DNA from: Diospyros lotus | Lineage: Eukaryota > Streptophyta > Magnoliopsida > Ericales > Ebenaceae | NCBI RefSeq assembly: GCF_014633365.1 | Contig: NC_068352.1 | Span: forward strand, 31,219,310-31,283,309 | Direction of reading: 5' to 3' | Length of the DNA: 64,000 nt | Part shown: piece after piece, positions 47,928 through 58,377 of the stretch | Layout of the letters: each line of letters opens with the position of its first letter | How positions within the stretch are numbered: the first letter of the stretch is position 1 | Translations under genes and position numbers: made by a program | The notes under the pieces: model-generated | The model's input: only the letters and a program-made list of their open reading frames with translations | Database searches by the model: none | What the model was told of the DNA's origin: nothing

Positions 47928-50900
47928 TGTAACGGCCCGTTAGTGAGTCTAGAAGTTTATTAATATTTTAATTATAGAAATTTAGAAATTTGCCCTATTA
48001 AATTAAATGTTTGGAAATATTCTTATGTGTTAAAATGTATGTATTTAAATTAATGAATTGGGTTGCCCATTTGGGCCAAATGTTTAAGGTCAATGAATGT
48101 GATAGGTTTAGAGAAATCCCATGGGCCATTAGTAAAGTGGGCCTTTGAATTATGTGTGTGTGTGTGTGTGCGCGCACGCGCGCGCATGATTTTGTGTGTG
48201 CAAAATTTTTGAATATAGAAAAAGAGATAAGAAAATGGAAAATATGGCAAATGTTAAAAGTGGACTTAAGGATTTGTTGAGGCCCTTTGAGTTGGGCTAA
48301 TGAAATGGGCTTGGGCCTATGTGTTTATATGAGTGGAATGAAATAAATGGGAAAATGAAATGAAAATAGCAAAAGTCAAAAATGGGTTTGGATATTTGTG
48401 GGTTGTGTGTGTTGTAAGTGAGGGTAAAATGGGAAGAATGAGAGATTGAGTGAGATGGTTGGGGGGGGGGTAGGTGGGGTGGACGGCTAAGCCATCCTTT
48501 TCCTTGTCTCTTCTTCATTATTCATCTTCTCATTCTTCTTTCATCTTTTTCTTCTTCTTCCATTTTCTTCTCTTTTCCCTTGGCTTGGAGCTTCAAGAAA
48601 GATTTTCAGATTTTCAGGGCAAGTAAGCAAGCTTCTTCTTCTCCTTTTGGTTGTTCTTCAAAGGCAAGTTCTACTTGCACTTTAAATCTTATTTTGTGCA
48701 AGTTTCTTTTCTCTATTTTTCCATTTGATGCAAGATGTTGTCTTTTCCATTGTGTTAAAATCATTCTTAGTATAATGGTTTCTCTCATTTGGTTGTAAGT
48801 GTTGTAGTAATTTCTTAGTTTAAGATGGTTTCGAGTCCCTTTGAGAGTCTCCATGGGGTATATTTCATCCCATTTTTTCTTTCATGGAATGACATTGTGG
48901 GTCAAGAAGCTAGAATGAGAGTTTTGGCGTGATTGGTGTCCATTTTGAGGGTTTTCGGTGGATTTTTGGCCCTTTTTCTTCGTTCTCGGACAAGTCAACT
49001 CGTCCAGGAGGTCAAGTTGATTTGGGAAGAGTTGACTCGATTTTGGGCGAGTCGACTCGAGCTAAGTCGACTCGATTTTTCGCCGAGTCGACTCGGCCGC
49101 AACTTGACTACTCTGCGCATGTCTTGCTGTTTCAGCCATAACTTTTGATGTAGAACTCGAAATTGAGATCCGTTTAAAGAATCATAAACTAGACTTCAAG
49201 GGATTCGATTTGATATATAACATCATATATTTTGGTTATGATTTTAGTGGGTTAAGGCTCTTCTTATTCCAAATCAAGTAAGATAGTTAAAGTAAATTAT
49301 TTATAAATGCTTCCTTTGATATCCCTCAATCCCATAAAATGATAAGATGTGTTTGAAGATATATATATGTAAGTACATGGGACTTATGAGATAAAAATAT
49401 AATTGTCTTTCATGAGGAAGTATAATAATAATCATTAGGTGGTTGTTATGAAATGTTTTTGATTGGTATGTCCATGTAGTCTCATGGGTGATGCATTGCT
49501 AAAACTATATGAATGATTGCCCTTAACTGATGTGGTTGCCATAAATGGATGTGAATGAAGTTATATGCATGATCATGATGTGATGTGGCCTAGAATCCTA
49601 GTGGGTGATTTTAGGCATGTTATTGTGAAGTTGTGAAAATGATGGAATGTGTATGCATATGTATGTATATATATATTGCCTTTGCACACCTTTTATTTTG
49701 CGGGGAAGAAAGTAAATGGATATCCTCAAGGCATGCCATGGCAAGAAAGGCGATTCGTCCACAAGGAAAGAAATATGGAAAAAGGGCAGCTCATCTGCAA
49801 GAAAGAAAGAAATGGGGATATCCTATCAAGGCAACTCGTCCGCATTTGTTTTTATGTGTGCATCCTGTATTTTCGTATGCTATGGATTATGTTAATTGAG
49901 TGCATTGCACTATGGCATCAAGAATGTGAATGTTGTTGTAATTGTGCTTGCAATTGTGATGCATAGCATTATGTTCTATATTGCAAAAGGGAGGTGTATC
50001 CGCAAAAGGCGATGTGTCCGCATGATTGATTCATATGTGTATTACCCATTTTTTCACCATAAGTTATGTCGATAAAATGGCGTTATGCTATGGTCTAAGT
50101 GGGTGAATGTTACCTTCCTTGGTAAAGTGTGTGAATTGTGATATTTTACTCTTGTGTTTAGTTTTGATGATGAAAAATTTCAAATGTATTTTTTTCTCAA
50201 TCAAAGCATATGGTTTGGAAACAAAAATCAATTTCAAAGTGCTTTGTTAAAATGATCTATGATCTTTTATATTATTTGGAGATTAGCATAAACAAGTTTT
50301 AAGATCTAAAAAGAATCTCCTTGAAATCGTTGGTCAAAATAATTCTAAGGCAAAAGACCAACTAGAACATGTTTTTGAAAGTGTGTTCATTTTAGAAAGT
50401 GTTCATTTTAAAAAACTATCTCCTAGTATTTTGATATCTAATATCTCTTGGTAATGAATGGTTTTGATAAATGACTATATGAAAATCAATTTCTACTATG
50501 TGGATTATATGAATGAGAAAATGAATTTTTAGTATATAAGTTTTGAAGCAAGATATGAAAACTTATAGAAGAAATATTGAGTATGGATGAAAGATTGATT
50601 TGTTAAGAATAATTTGTTTCAAATCATACTTTTGATAATCTCAACTTGCTTTAAAGATAATCAAAATGAGTTTCTAACATAATCAATTAAGGATGTATTA
50701 AAAATTCAAGATTTTCTATAGAATAGTCGACTATCAGGATCATTCTGTTGACTATGCTTCAAAATAGTCGACTATTTTTTGATGTTCTGTCGACTATTTA
50801 AGCATCTGTTGACTATTTTAGCATCTGTCGACTATCGAGTAAAAATAGTCGACTATGTATTCTGATCTGTCGACTATTTTTGTTCATGAAATTCAAAAAT

Positions 50901-52495
50901 TTCTTCATATCTCAGCATCTGTCGACTATTGGAATGTGTCTGTCGACTATTGAAATTTTGTGTTATAAAATAGTCGACTATTCGTTTTGTCTGTCTACTA
51001 TTTCTTGCTTTAGTTGTAAAAATAGTCAACTATATATTTCTTCTGTCGACTATTTCTTTTTGCAGAAAGCTCCAACGGCTATTTTTTCAAATCCCAACGG
51101 CTCCAAACGGCTATATTTCTCTTCAACTTCATGGGACACTTATATATACATGTCATAGATGATCAAGAGAAGGCTAATGGACGGGAATGAATTGAATTGA
51201 GCTTACATTTTACACTCGTTTCTATTTACATTCACTGTGCTTCAATTTTCTCTCTTCAAGGCTGTGATCTTAATTTGTTTACATTCATTTAAGCCTTGTA
51301 TCATTTTTGAAAGACATTGTAACTAAGAGATTCATCTCTTAGATTCTCTCCAACTATATATTTCTTGTTTTCCTAGCTTGTATAGCTAGAGGGCTCATTT
51401 GAGTGGGAGGTTTTGTAATTCCTAGTCTCGGACTAGAGGACTTACTTGGTTTAAGTAGCGGGGTTTTAGTGAATGGTTTGAAAAATCCTTAGTGAGAAGC
51501 TAAGGTAGTGGATTAGGCTTGGGTTAAGCCGAACCACTATAAATCTTGGTGTTCTTGTGTGCTTGTGTTCTTTAAATCATCTTTATCTTTCCAAGCATTC
51601 CTTAATTCCTCACTTGATTCACATTTGTCATTTTATATGCTTCACGTTTTAAATCATTAAAACTTCAACCTGTATTAAAAAGTTTTTTTTAAAATAACCA
51701 ATTCACCCCCCCTCTTGGTGTGTGCCATAGCATCTCCCGTTCTAACAAATTGTTGAAAGAAAAGAAAGCATGATATATATATATATATTAATTGAATCAC
51801 GATTAATATAGAAGGCGTGGATTTGTGTTTCACCTATGTTTTTTAGATTGGCAAGTGTCCATATGTGGCATGATATGCATGATATTCAGGGATAGTTTGG
51901 TCATATTCAGTTTTCATTGTTTATAAACACTTGTCAAGCCTTATGGCTCACTTTGAAAAATGTATTTCGATAGAAAGTAAGAAATTGTCTTCTTGGGGAG
52001 ATGATGTTGTCAAGCGTAAAAGGCATGGATTCAAGTGAGGTTTAGTTGTCGGGATTGTGATTTTCCTTGGCTCTGAATTACTCATGCCTTCATATATTAT
52101 CCTATTGATGTCTCCCTTGCTATATATATATATATATATACTTGCTGAGCCTTGTGGCTCACTCTTATTTTTTTTGCCATTCCATGTAAATGGAAGATAA
52201 GTAAGTGGACCGAGTTCTAATAGATATGTACGGAAATGTTTCGGCCTCAAAGATCTATGGGTAGAATTTTATAAGGCTTTAATAATGGGCTTCATTTTGT
52301 ATTTATAGTATTGGAGCCTTTAAATTCGAAATTGTACGAATGGTAAGCCCTAGATGAATTATGTAATATCTATTATGGCTCATTTTGATAGTGAACAAAA
52401 AATTTTACTGATGTCTTGTATCTATATCCATCTTGTATATGGACCTTCTCACGGATTTCCTATGCTAACGGGTAATCCGAAAGCGGGCCTTGACA
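47928..52495 (+). mobile_element. Plus-strand solo LTR, containing a SIRE-like solo LTR
   Basis: The LTR starts TGTAACGGCCCGTTAGTG and ends GCGGGCCTTGACA, with a perfect TSD, acaag (47923-47927, 52496-52500). Without the nested insertion (50139-51747) it is about 2.95 kb. It is the same family as the minus-strand LTR it landed in: the two share the CT-rich block near 48500-48700, and matching sequence occurs in reverse at 52620-52770. It holds (GT)n at about 48153-48185 and the block cttgctgagccttgtggctc near 52141. No PBS or genes are present. Short frames between 48050 and 52545 are not genes. Confidence 0.9.
50139..51747 (+). mobile_element. Solo LTR of a SIRE/Maximus-like copia element
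   Basis: The 1609-bp LTR starts TGATATTTTACTCTTG and ends CCCGTTCTAACA, with a perfect TSD, aattg (50134-50138, 51748-51752). The start (gtttagttttgatgatg) and the late block accaattcaccccccctctt are characteristic of SIRE-type LTRs. It contains an array of gtcgactat motifs at about 50729-51055. No internal domain remains. Confidence 0.85.
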
Positions 52496-52921
52496 ACAAG
52501 CCCCAACGAGACTATCATAAAGACCCGACACAACCTTTAACATAACATGCGGTTCAAAGAAAATATATATAACCGATAACAAAAATAATTTTTCAATGAG
52601 GGGATTAAGAACCATGAAACATTACAACATCACAATGGAAAATAAGGGAAGCTTGCACAAATAAAATAAGAGTGCAAGAAGAACTTGCCTTTAAAGAGGG
52701 TTGATCCGAAGAAGAAGCTTGCCTCTCCCCAAAATCTGAAAATCCTTCCTCTTGAAGCTTCACCCAAGAGTAGAAAATGGAGAAAATAACAAAGAAATAA
52801 ATGAAGAGGAAGAGGTTCACAAGAAGGAGAGCAATGGAATTGGAGAGGAGAGAGGGAAAAATTAACTAAAGAAGCAAGAAGGAATGGGGGAGATGGGCTG
52901 CATGTCCCTTCTCCAACCACC

Positions 52922-54866
52922 TGATTAGTGGTTAATTTTGTAAAAATTTTGTTATAATTATACCCTTCTTTCGATCTTAAATATGGTTTAAATTAGATAT
53001 TAATATATATTTTATGGTTATATATAAATTTAAATTGAAAGATGAATGAAATGAAGTTCTAAAGTAAATAATAATAATATATAAAATTATATATAATACA
53101 TATATATCATTATATGCATGCATGTAATATATATATAATATAATATAATATATATATGTGCCATGTGTAATACATATATATAATATATAATTTATTAATA
53201 ACATTAAATTATTTTTATTTTTTTTAGGCATGAAGAATTCAAGCCCATGAAGACTTAAAGTCCATGAAGAATTCAAGTCCATGAAGAAATCAAAGCCATG
53301 GAGAAATCAAGTCCATGAAGAAATCAAACCCATGAAAAATTAAAGTCCATGAAGAATTCAAGCCCATGAAGAATTAAGGCCCAATTTGAGCAACCCATGG
53401 AAAATATTATTTGGAGAAGGCCCAAGGATTATTTTTAATCCTAATGAAGATTAAAAACCAATTTATAGAAATCTATTTTTATTTTTTATGTGAGAGCTTT
53501 ATTAGGTGTGTTTTTTAGCTAAAATCCATTTAACCATTAGGTGGATATTATAGCTAAAATCCATTTAACTTTATGAGTGCTTTATTAGGTATGTATTATA
53601 GCTAAAATCCATTTAACTTTAAGTGTGTGAGTGCCCATTAGATATAATTATGTCTAATTGAATAATTGAAATTGTGTGGTTTGTATTGCATCTTGTGGCC
53701 TATAAATAGCTCACTTGATTGCATTTGTAAGTGTGATTATTATTCTTGAATCAAAGTTTAGTTATTTCCTTAGAATTCTCTCTTTGAGAATTGCTTTTGT
53801 TCTCTCTCATTTTCTTTAGTATTTTCTCTTGTGATCTTACTACCTTCATTTCTTTCTTCTTTTAAATTCTTATGTCATTTATTATTACTTTATTATTCAC
53901 CGCCTAAATGGACGGTTAGTTTATGCCTTTAAATTCTTGCAATTTTAATTCTTGTATTTTAATTATCTACCGCCTAAATGGCCGGTTAGTTTCTTCTATT
54001 TTAATTCCTGTCATTTAAATTCTGTTATTTAAATTATGTCATTTAAATTGTTGTCAATTAATTTAATAGAGATGAGTAGCTAAATCTAATCTTGGGTTAA
54101 GGCAAGGACAGTGTCTAACGCCAATGATTCCCAAAGAAAGCTACGCTTTAAATGAGTAACATTGGTTTAAACTTCAATATGAGTTTGTTTTGATTATTGA
54201 AAAATCACTAGGTTTGGATTGGAGCGTAAACCTAACTTAGAGCTTTCATGTCACGCATGAGAGTTACTAGAACTGGAAACGCTATCATACCCAAACCCGG
54301 ATGATTAATTTAGTTGTTTTGTGTATTAATTGTAATTAAATTTATGGTAGTTTTTTAAATTAGAATCCCGCATATCATGTATGGGGATTGCTTAAACTAA
54401 AGCTATCATTATCTTTAATTGCATTTAATAACAAATCCTCATATATGAAATTAAATTAATGTTGCTAATCTTTTATGCTAATATTTGGGAATCAACGGGT
54501 TGGCACTGAAATTGTCTTAACTCAAGTACTTTCCAATTTCATATTCTCACGTTTAGTATTTATTTCAACTTCTGTCTTGCTTTATTTTCTAGTATTTGTT
54601 ATCTAAAAAATTATAAAAAAATCATGTTATCAATCCATCTAAATGCGTGTGCGTGTGTGTGACATTCTTTTTTTTTCTTTTGCCATAAATAAATCTCTCA
54701 GTGGACGACCTGGACTTATCCAGAAAGTATAAATTTAAATTTGAACTACAACTGCACTCGTACACTGACGAGTATAAACCTCTCGCCTAAATAAATAAAA
54801 AAAATATAAAAGTTTTATTATGATTTGTTTTTATTGTGTTTTAATTGCAGGGTGAGAGTGCAGTCA
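52922..54866 (+). repeat. 5' LTR of the LOG-carrying element
   Basis: The LTR starts TGATTAGTGG and ends GAGTGCAGTCA. It has a TATA box tataaata at 53701-53708 (repeated at 60960-60967 in the 3' LTR). It also has a minisatellite of nine 17-bp units at 53228-53380, and twin ccgcctaaatgg-cggttag blocks near 53900 and 53970. The 101-codon antisense frame present in both LTRs is AT-rich and not a credible gene. Confidence 0.95.
53228..53380. repeat. 17-bp minisatellite in the LTR
   Basis: Nine head-to-tail units of the form ccatgaagaattcaagc occur here, with the same array at 60487-60639 in the other LTR. The array lies upstream of the LTR TATA box, so it is in the promoter-side (U3) part. Confidence 0.9.
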
Positions 54867-54871
54867 AATTT

Positions 54872-54889
54872 TGGCGCCGTTGCCGGGGA
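54872..54889 (+). promoter_or_regulatory. Primer-binding site (tRNA-Asp)
   Basis: TGGCGCCGTTGCCGGGGA lies five bases after the 5' LTR. It is complementary to the 3' end of plant tRNA-Asp, the usual primer for Athila-like elements. Confidence 0.9.
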
Positions 54890-55095
54890 GATTAAGGCAA
54901 AAACAAAAAGAAAAAAAAATAAATAAAAAAAATAAAAGAATAAGCATCTCTTGATAAAATCGGTAACTCTATTTCTCTTTTACTTTATTTTTGTTTGTAC
55001 ATTGTATATGAAACTGAGATCAGGTAGAATTTTGAAACAGTATTTTCATATCATTCTGAGTCTTTACATGCAATTGGATTGTCAACTTTACACTC

Positions 55096-56325
55096 ATGTC
55101 TCAAAATTACTACAATCTGTCTGCACAAGATATTTATCATGATGAAAATTATCATTTTGAATCTGATTTGTCTAGACCTCTTAAGGATTATCTATACCCT
55201 CTTAGGCAAACCACTTTTGATTTGCAATCAGACACTACCCATTTGTTACCCACTTACCATGAAATTGAGGTTTGGTGTGCTGTGTGTGAGACTTCAGCTC
55301 ATTTAACAGATGACTGCCCTATAATACCTGCTTTTAAGGAGGTATTGTATGGTCAATCCAGTTACACACACACACACAACTATGAGAGAATGTATTACCA
55401 GAACCATGAGGAAAACTACCATTCGGACTTTGATGCATATCACCTTAATTCACACTTTCATCCAAATTTCTCATGGGAAAATGATTTTGTAGCCCAACCA
55501 CATGAGCACTTCCTTTCCCAGCCTCAATCATTTCAAACTAATGAAGGGTCTACATTCGATGCATATCAACCCCCTCATGGGAGTTCATTAGAAGATACCT
55601 TCAATCTATTTATGCAAGGCCAAATGGAAATTTTTACACAAATGTCCAAATGTCAAGAACATACTATTAGAGTTACAGAGGACATTAGGAACCAATTGAC
55701 ACAGCTAACACAGACTTTGAGCATGTCAGAGCCTATCCATCCCAACTCACTCCAAATCCCATTAATAAAACCCATCATCAAAAGTGAAAGTCAGGAGCAG
55801 GACATAGGAGTGACTATCTTAAGGAATGGAGAAATAATTGAGAAACTTGATGCCCCTAGGACAGTACACCCTTTGGTGCAAGAAAAGAGAGTGGTTGATC
55901 ACAGTGAGGTAGATGTCAATGAAGCCTTGGAGGAAGAAAAAGACCAAAATGATGTAAGAAAAGAAGAAACATGGGAGGAAGAAGAGGATAAAATTCGAGA
56001 GCCAAAATGTGAAAAAATCATAAGTTTATCCACATTTACCCCTCAATTTCTATCTTTTAGGTTAGTCGATATTATTGAGGATCAAATTAAACCAAACACG
56101 TGTGAGATGTTTGTGCAAATTAATGTGCCATACGCGGATATAATAAAACCAACACCTTCGGACGATATATTTTCAAAATATATATGTGCATTCATGAGAA
56201 AAATCAATTTATATAATTTTGAAAATAACTTTAAAAGTGGTGTAGTGAATGGGAGATATTATACGATTAGGTGGGCAACCACTCATTTGATCCTTAATTG
56301 GAAGAAAAGAAAAAAAAAATTCTAA
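55096..56325 (+). CDS. Partial gag-like protein of an Athila/Tat element
   Basis: The 409-codon frame matches the C-terminal half of Athila/Tat gag polyproteins. It has a CCHC zinc knuckle (C61-x2-C64-x4-H69-x4-C74) and a region rich in Gln, His and aromatic residues. An S-S-L-E-D-T-F-N-L-F-M-Q block sits near 164-175, and V-T-I-L-R-N-G (the usual V-T-L-R-S-G-K position) near 238. A long acidic stretch follows, then a V-Q-I-N-V-P-Y-A-D-I-I-K block near 346-357, which in relatives sits just before the protease. The N-terminal capsid domain is missing and there is no pol after it. It may still bind RNA, but it is probably a relic kept open because the insertion is young. Confidence 0.7.
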   Translation: MSQNYYNLSAQDIYHDENYHFESDLSRPLKDYLYPLRQTTFDLQSDTTHLLPTYHEIEVWCAVCETSAHLTDDCPIIPAFKEVLYGQSSYTHTHNYERMYYQNHEENYHSDFDAYHLNSHFHPNFSWENDFVAQPHEHFLSQPQSFQTNEGSTFDAYQPPHGSSLEDTFNLFMQGQMEIFTQMSKCQEHTIRVTEDIRNQLTQLTQTLSMSEPIHPNSLQIPLIKPIIKSESQEQDIGVTILRNGEIIEKLDAPRTVHPLVQEKRVVDHSEVDVNEALEEEKDQNDVRKEETWEEEEDKIREPKCEKIISLSTFTPQFLSFRLVDIIEDQIKPNTCEMFVQINVPYADIIKPTPSDDIFSKYICAFMRKINLYNFENNFKSGVVNGRYYTIRWATTHLILNWKKRKKKF

Positions 56326-57010
56326 AAAAAAAAAAAATAAATAAAAATATAATAAAATAATTTTATATATATATATATATACATATAAGTTGTTCCTTTT
56401 CTTCATTACTTAACTAGTGTTTCTCTATGTGCAGTCTAAATAAAATTTCTCCATACGAGTTTATGTATTGAAGACCGCCAGGTATGCCTATCTTCTATCC
56501 TTTTATTGCCAATTGAGGACAATACGCAATTTAAGTTTGGGGGTAAGGTGTCTACAAAATTTTACCTAAAAAAAAAAAAAAAAATTAAAACAAAATTAAT
56601 TAAAAAAAAAATTGAATTGAGAGAGACAGAATTGACGCTGGTGGTAGCCATCTTTTCTTGGGCAGTGCAATCACACTGCCCTATAAAGAAAGAAGGCACA
56701 CTGCCAAATGTTGAAAACAGAGGCGCCGAGCGTTGAAAAAAAAAAGGGCACACTGCCAAATGTTGAAAAATGAGACGCTAAACGACGTCAAGTCTGACGG
56801 TGCAATTATGGCATGCCTCGACTCAAGTGTAGAATAGTGATGCCCATTGCTCTATAAGAGGCTCCATATCTGTATGAGGCAAGTCACCCCTCTTGAGCTC
56901 AATCTTCTCTCCTTTGTGTTATTCTCCGATCAGGTACTCTCATCCCTTTTGTAAAGTTTATAGTTCTTTACTTTCTTCTTAGTATAATTTTTTTTTAAAA
57001 AAAAAAAAAA
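56326..57010 (+). other. Spacer between gag relic and cargo, with duplicated motifs
   Basis: The spacer holds an A-rich run and a (TA)n run near 56364-56387. A polypurine-like aagtttgggggtaagg lies near 56532, preceded by gaggacaatacgcaattt as at the pol/3' junction of Athila/Tat elements. Two copies of ggcacactgccaaatgttgaaaa start near 56695 and 56748. No ORF here looks real. Confidence 0.6.
56784..56860 (+). promoter_or_regulatory. Possible internal promoter: TGACG motifs plus TATA-like box
   Basis: A gacgtca at 56784-56790 and a ctgacgg at 56794-56800 form a TGACG pair similar to the as-1 elements of plant-virus and T-DNA promoters. About 50 bp further, gctctataagaggc places a TATA-like ctataaga at 56852-56859. 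The distance to the first cargo ORF (57011) is about 150 bp. The signals are short and unproven. Confidence 0.4.
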
Positions 57011-57690
57011 ATGGATCTTTATCTCTCAAAAATTCACAAGTACTATCCATCTCTCCCGCAGAATGATTTGAAAAAAATTTATGTTGCTAGGTGTGAAAGA
57101 CTTAGGTTGTTGATGCTTAATAACATCCCTGAAGATATTCGTTGGCTGATCGAAGCAAAAGTTCGATTAGCTGGTGAAACTTCACCTAGTTTTAAGCATT
57201 TTCCAGGCTTAGGGAAGAGTAGTTTTGCGAAGAAAAGAAGAGCGAAAAGAGTGAATGGTTGTTACAAATGTGCTCGATGGACCTGTAACACACGATGCAA
57301 ATCTGTGGGGTTTACGTCCATAAATCGAGAAGATAAAATTAGTTTCATAAAGGATGGACTGAGTAAGGAGTCTCTGGATGATATCCGATTGACTCTTGAG
57401 ACGCATCCATGTGGAATAGTGCAAAGAGAACTTCTTGCTTTATGGACCCAGTTTAGAAGTGACCACCAACGCTATAGTCTTGGGAATCTGACTAAAAACG
57501 ACCCTGTTTGCCAATCTATAAGAAAATTGGATGGGAAGCTTATCCCCGCTTCATAGAAAGTGTTTAAGCCGTTTCTGGACGTAAAACCAGAAGAAGATGT
57601 GAGCCACAATCACAACTACTTATACATACGCATGATTTTTGTTTGTTGAATTGTTGTATAGCTACTTTTGATCGCCAAACTTCTTTTCAG
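56934..57690 (+). other. Candidate intron that would skip the first cargo ORF
   Basis: A donor-like cag|gtactct lies at 56931-56940, and a pyrimidine-rich acceptor acttcttttcag|gac ends at 57690. Splicing between them would remove the whole 57011-57556 ORF and bring the leader to 21 nt upstream of the LOG start codon. The donor departs from consensus after GTA. No transcript evidence is available here. Confidence 0.3.
57011..57556 (+). CDS. Small basic Cys-rich protein resembling plant flexivirus NABP
   Basis: The 181-residue protein has an N-terminal helical part (1-60). A basic tract follows (G-K-S-S-F-A-K-K-R-R-A-K-R, residues 68-80), then a Cys cluster, C84-x2-C87-x4-C92-x3-C96, that could bind zinc. 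After this comes I-S-F-I-K-D-G (110-116) and a C-terminal tail without known motifs. The layout of an Arg/Lys tract directly before a CxxC cluster, then an F-I-x-x-G block, resembles the nucleic-acid-binding proteins of carlaviruses and related flexiviruses (RNA-silencing suppressors and transcription modulators). The Cys spacing differs and the tail is longer, so homology is an inference from pattern. The frame is intact, with A at -3 and G at +4 around the ATG. It lies 154 bp upstream of the LOG ORF. Confidence 0.55.
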   Translation: MDLYLSKIHKYYPSLPQNDLKKIYVARCERLRLLMLNNIPEDIRWLIEAKVRLAGETSPSFKHFPGLGKSSFAKKRRAKRVNGCYKCARWTCNTRCKSVGFTSINREDKISFIKDGLSKESLDDIRLTLETHPCGIVQRELLALWTQFRSDHQRYSLGNLTKNDPVCQSIRKLDGKLIPAS

Positions 57691-57710
57691 GACATACAAA
57701 AGGAACAAAC

Positions 57711-58370
57711 ATGGAAGGCCAGTTAGTTCGTCGAATCAATACCATATGTGTACTTTGTGGCTCTCAACTTGGGAGTGATATTTGTTACGCACTTGCAGCG
57801 AGCGAACTTGGTAAAAAATTAGGAGAGAAAAAAATTAATTTGGTATATGGGGGGGGGAGTCGTGGATTGAATGGTTATGTTTCACAAGCTGTACATCTTG
57901 GAAATTCATCTGTGGTAGGTGTAATGCCAATCCCTTTAGCTGAACCACATATTTCCGGGATTACACGCGGTCAACTTATAGAAACGACTTCTATGTCTGA
58001 GCGCATGGCTTGTAAGATTTATCAGTCAGATGCCTTCATTGCTTTACCAGGAGGTTTTGGAACACTTGAAGAAATCTTTTGTATAATCTCCTGGGCCAAG
58101 AGTAATCTCCATACCAAACCCATTGGACTTTTAAATGTTAACCATTTTTTCGATGGGTTACTCTCTTTTCTTGATCAGGCTGTGGACCAACAGTTCATTT
58201 CTCGTTCAGCAAGAAAGATTCTCATTTCTGCATCCACCATTGATAAGCTGCTAGAGAAATTACATGCTTATGTTCCACAGTACGATCCTCATGAGCCTCG
58301 GATAGACTGGTCTAAGGCAATTAGTAACAAGCGCCAAAGGGGTCCGATTAATTTAGATTTATCACTGTGA
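57711..58370 (+). CDS. LOG: LONELY GUY-type cytokinin riboside 5'-monophosphate phosphoribohydrolase
   Basis: LOG enzymes release active cytokinin bases from their riboside monophosphates, the last activation step, in the cytosol and nucleus. The 219-residue protein covers the full family length (about 190-220). It has I-C-V-L-C-G-S at 12-18, G-G-G-S-R-G-L-N-G at 47-55 (usually GGGSxGLMG), the catalytic Arg98 in M-S-E-R-M, and P-G-G-F-G-T-L-E-E at 113-121 with catalytic Glu121. K-P-I-G-L-L-N-V follows at 136-143, with an unusual basic tail after 200. By eye it shares roughly half its residues with typical plant LOGs. It is intronless, unlike plant LOG genes with several introns, which suggests capture through RNA. 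The start has a good context (aaacATGG). No disabling change is visible. Confidence 0.93.
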   Translation: MEGQLVRRINTICVLCGSQLGSDICYALAASELGKKLGEKKINLVYGGGSRGLNGYVSQAVHLGNSSVVGVMPIPLAEPHISGITRGQLIETTSMSERMACKIYQSDAFIALPGGFGTLEEIFCIISWAKSNLHTKPIGLLNVNHFFDGLLSFLDQAVDQQFISRSARKILISASTIDKLLEKLHAYVPQYDPHEPRIDWSKAISNKRQRGPINLDLSL

Positions 58371-58377
58371 GAAATGC

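Noticed and set aside
49633..49966. ORFs of 88 and 105 codons
   Set aside because: They overlap in different frames inside the long solo LTR and show no domain.
52977..53282. 101-codon minus-strand ORF present in both LTRs
   Set aside because: It lies in AT-rich LTR repeat sequence, antisense to the element, and is duplicated only because the LTRs are.
57209..57424. 71-codon minus-strand ORF
   Set aside because: It is a shadow of the intact plus-strand Cys-rich ORF.
55096..58370. Complete endogenous virus
   Set aside because: No replicase, coat protein, movement protein or reverse transcriptase is present. LTRs, PBS, PPT and TSD show a retrotransposon carrying cargo.
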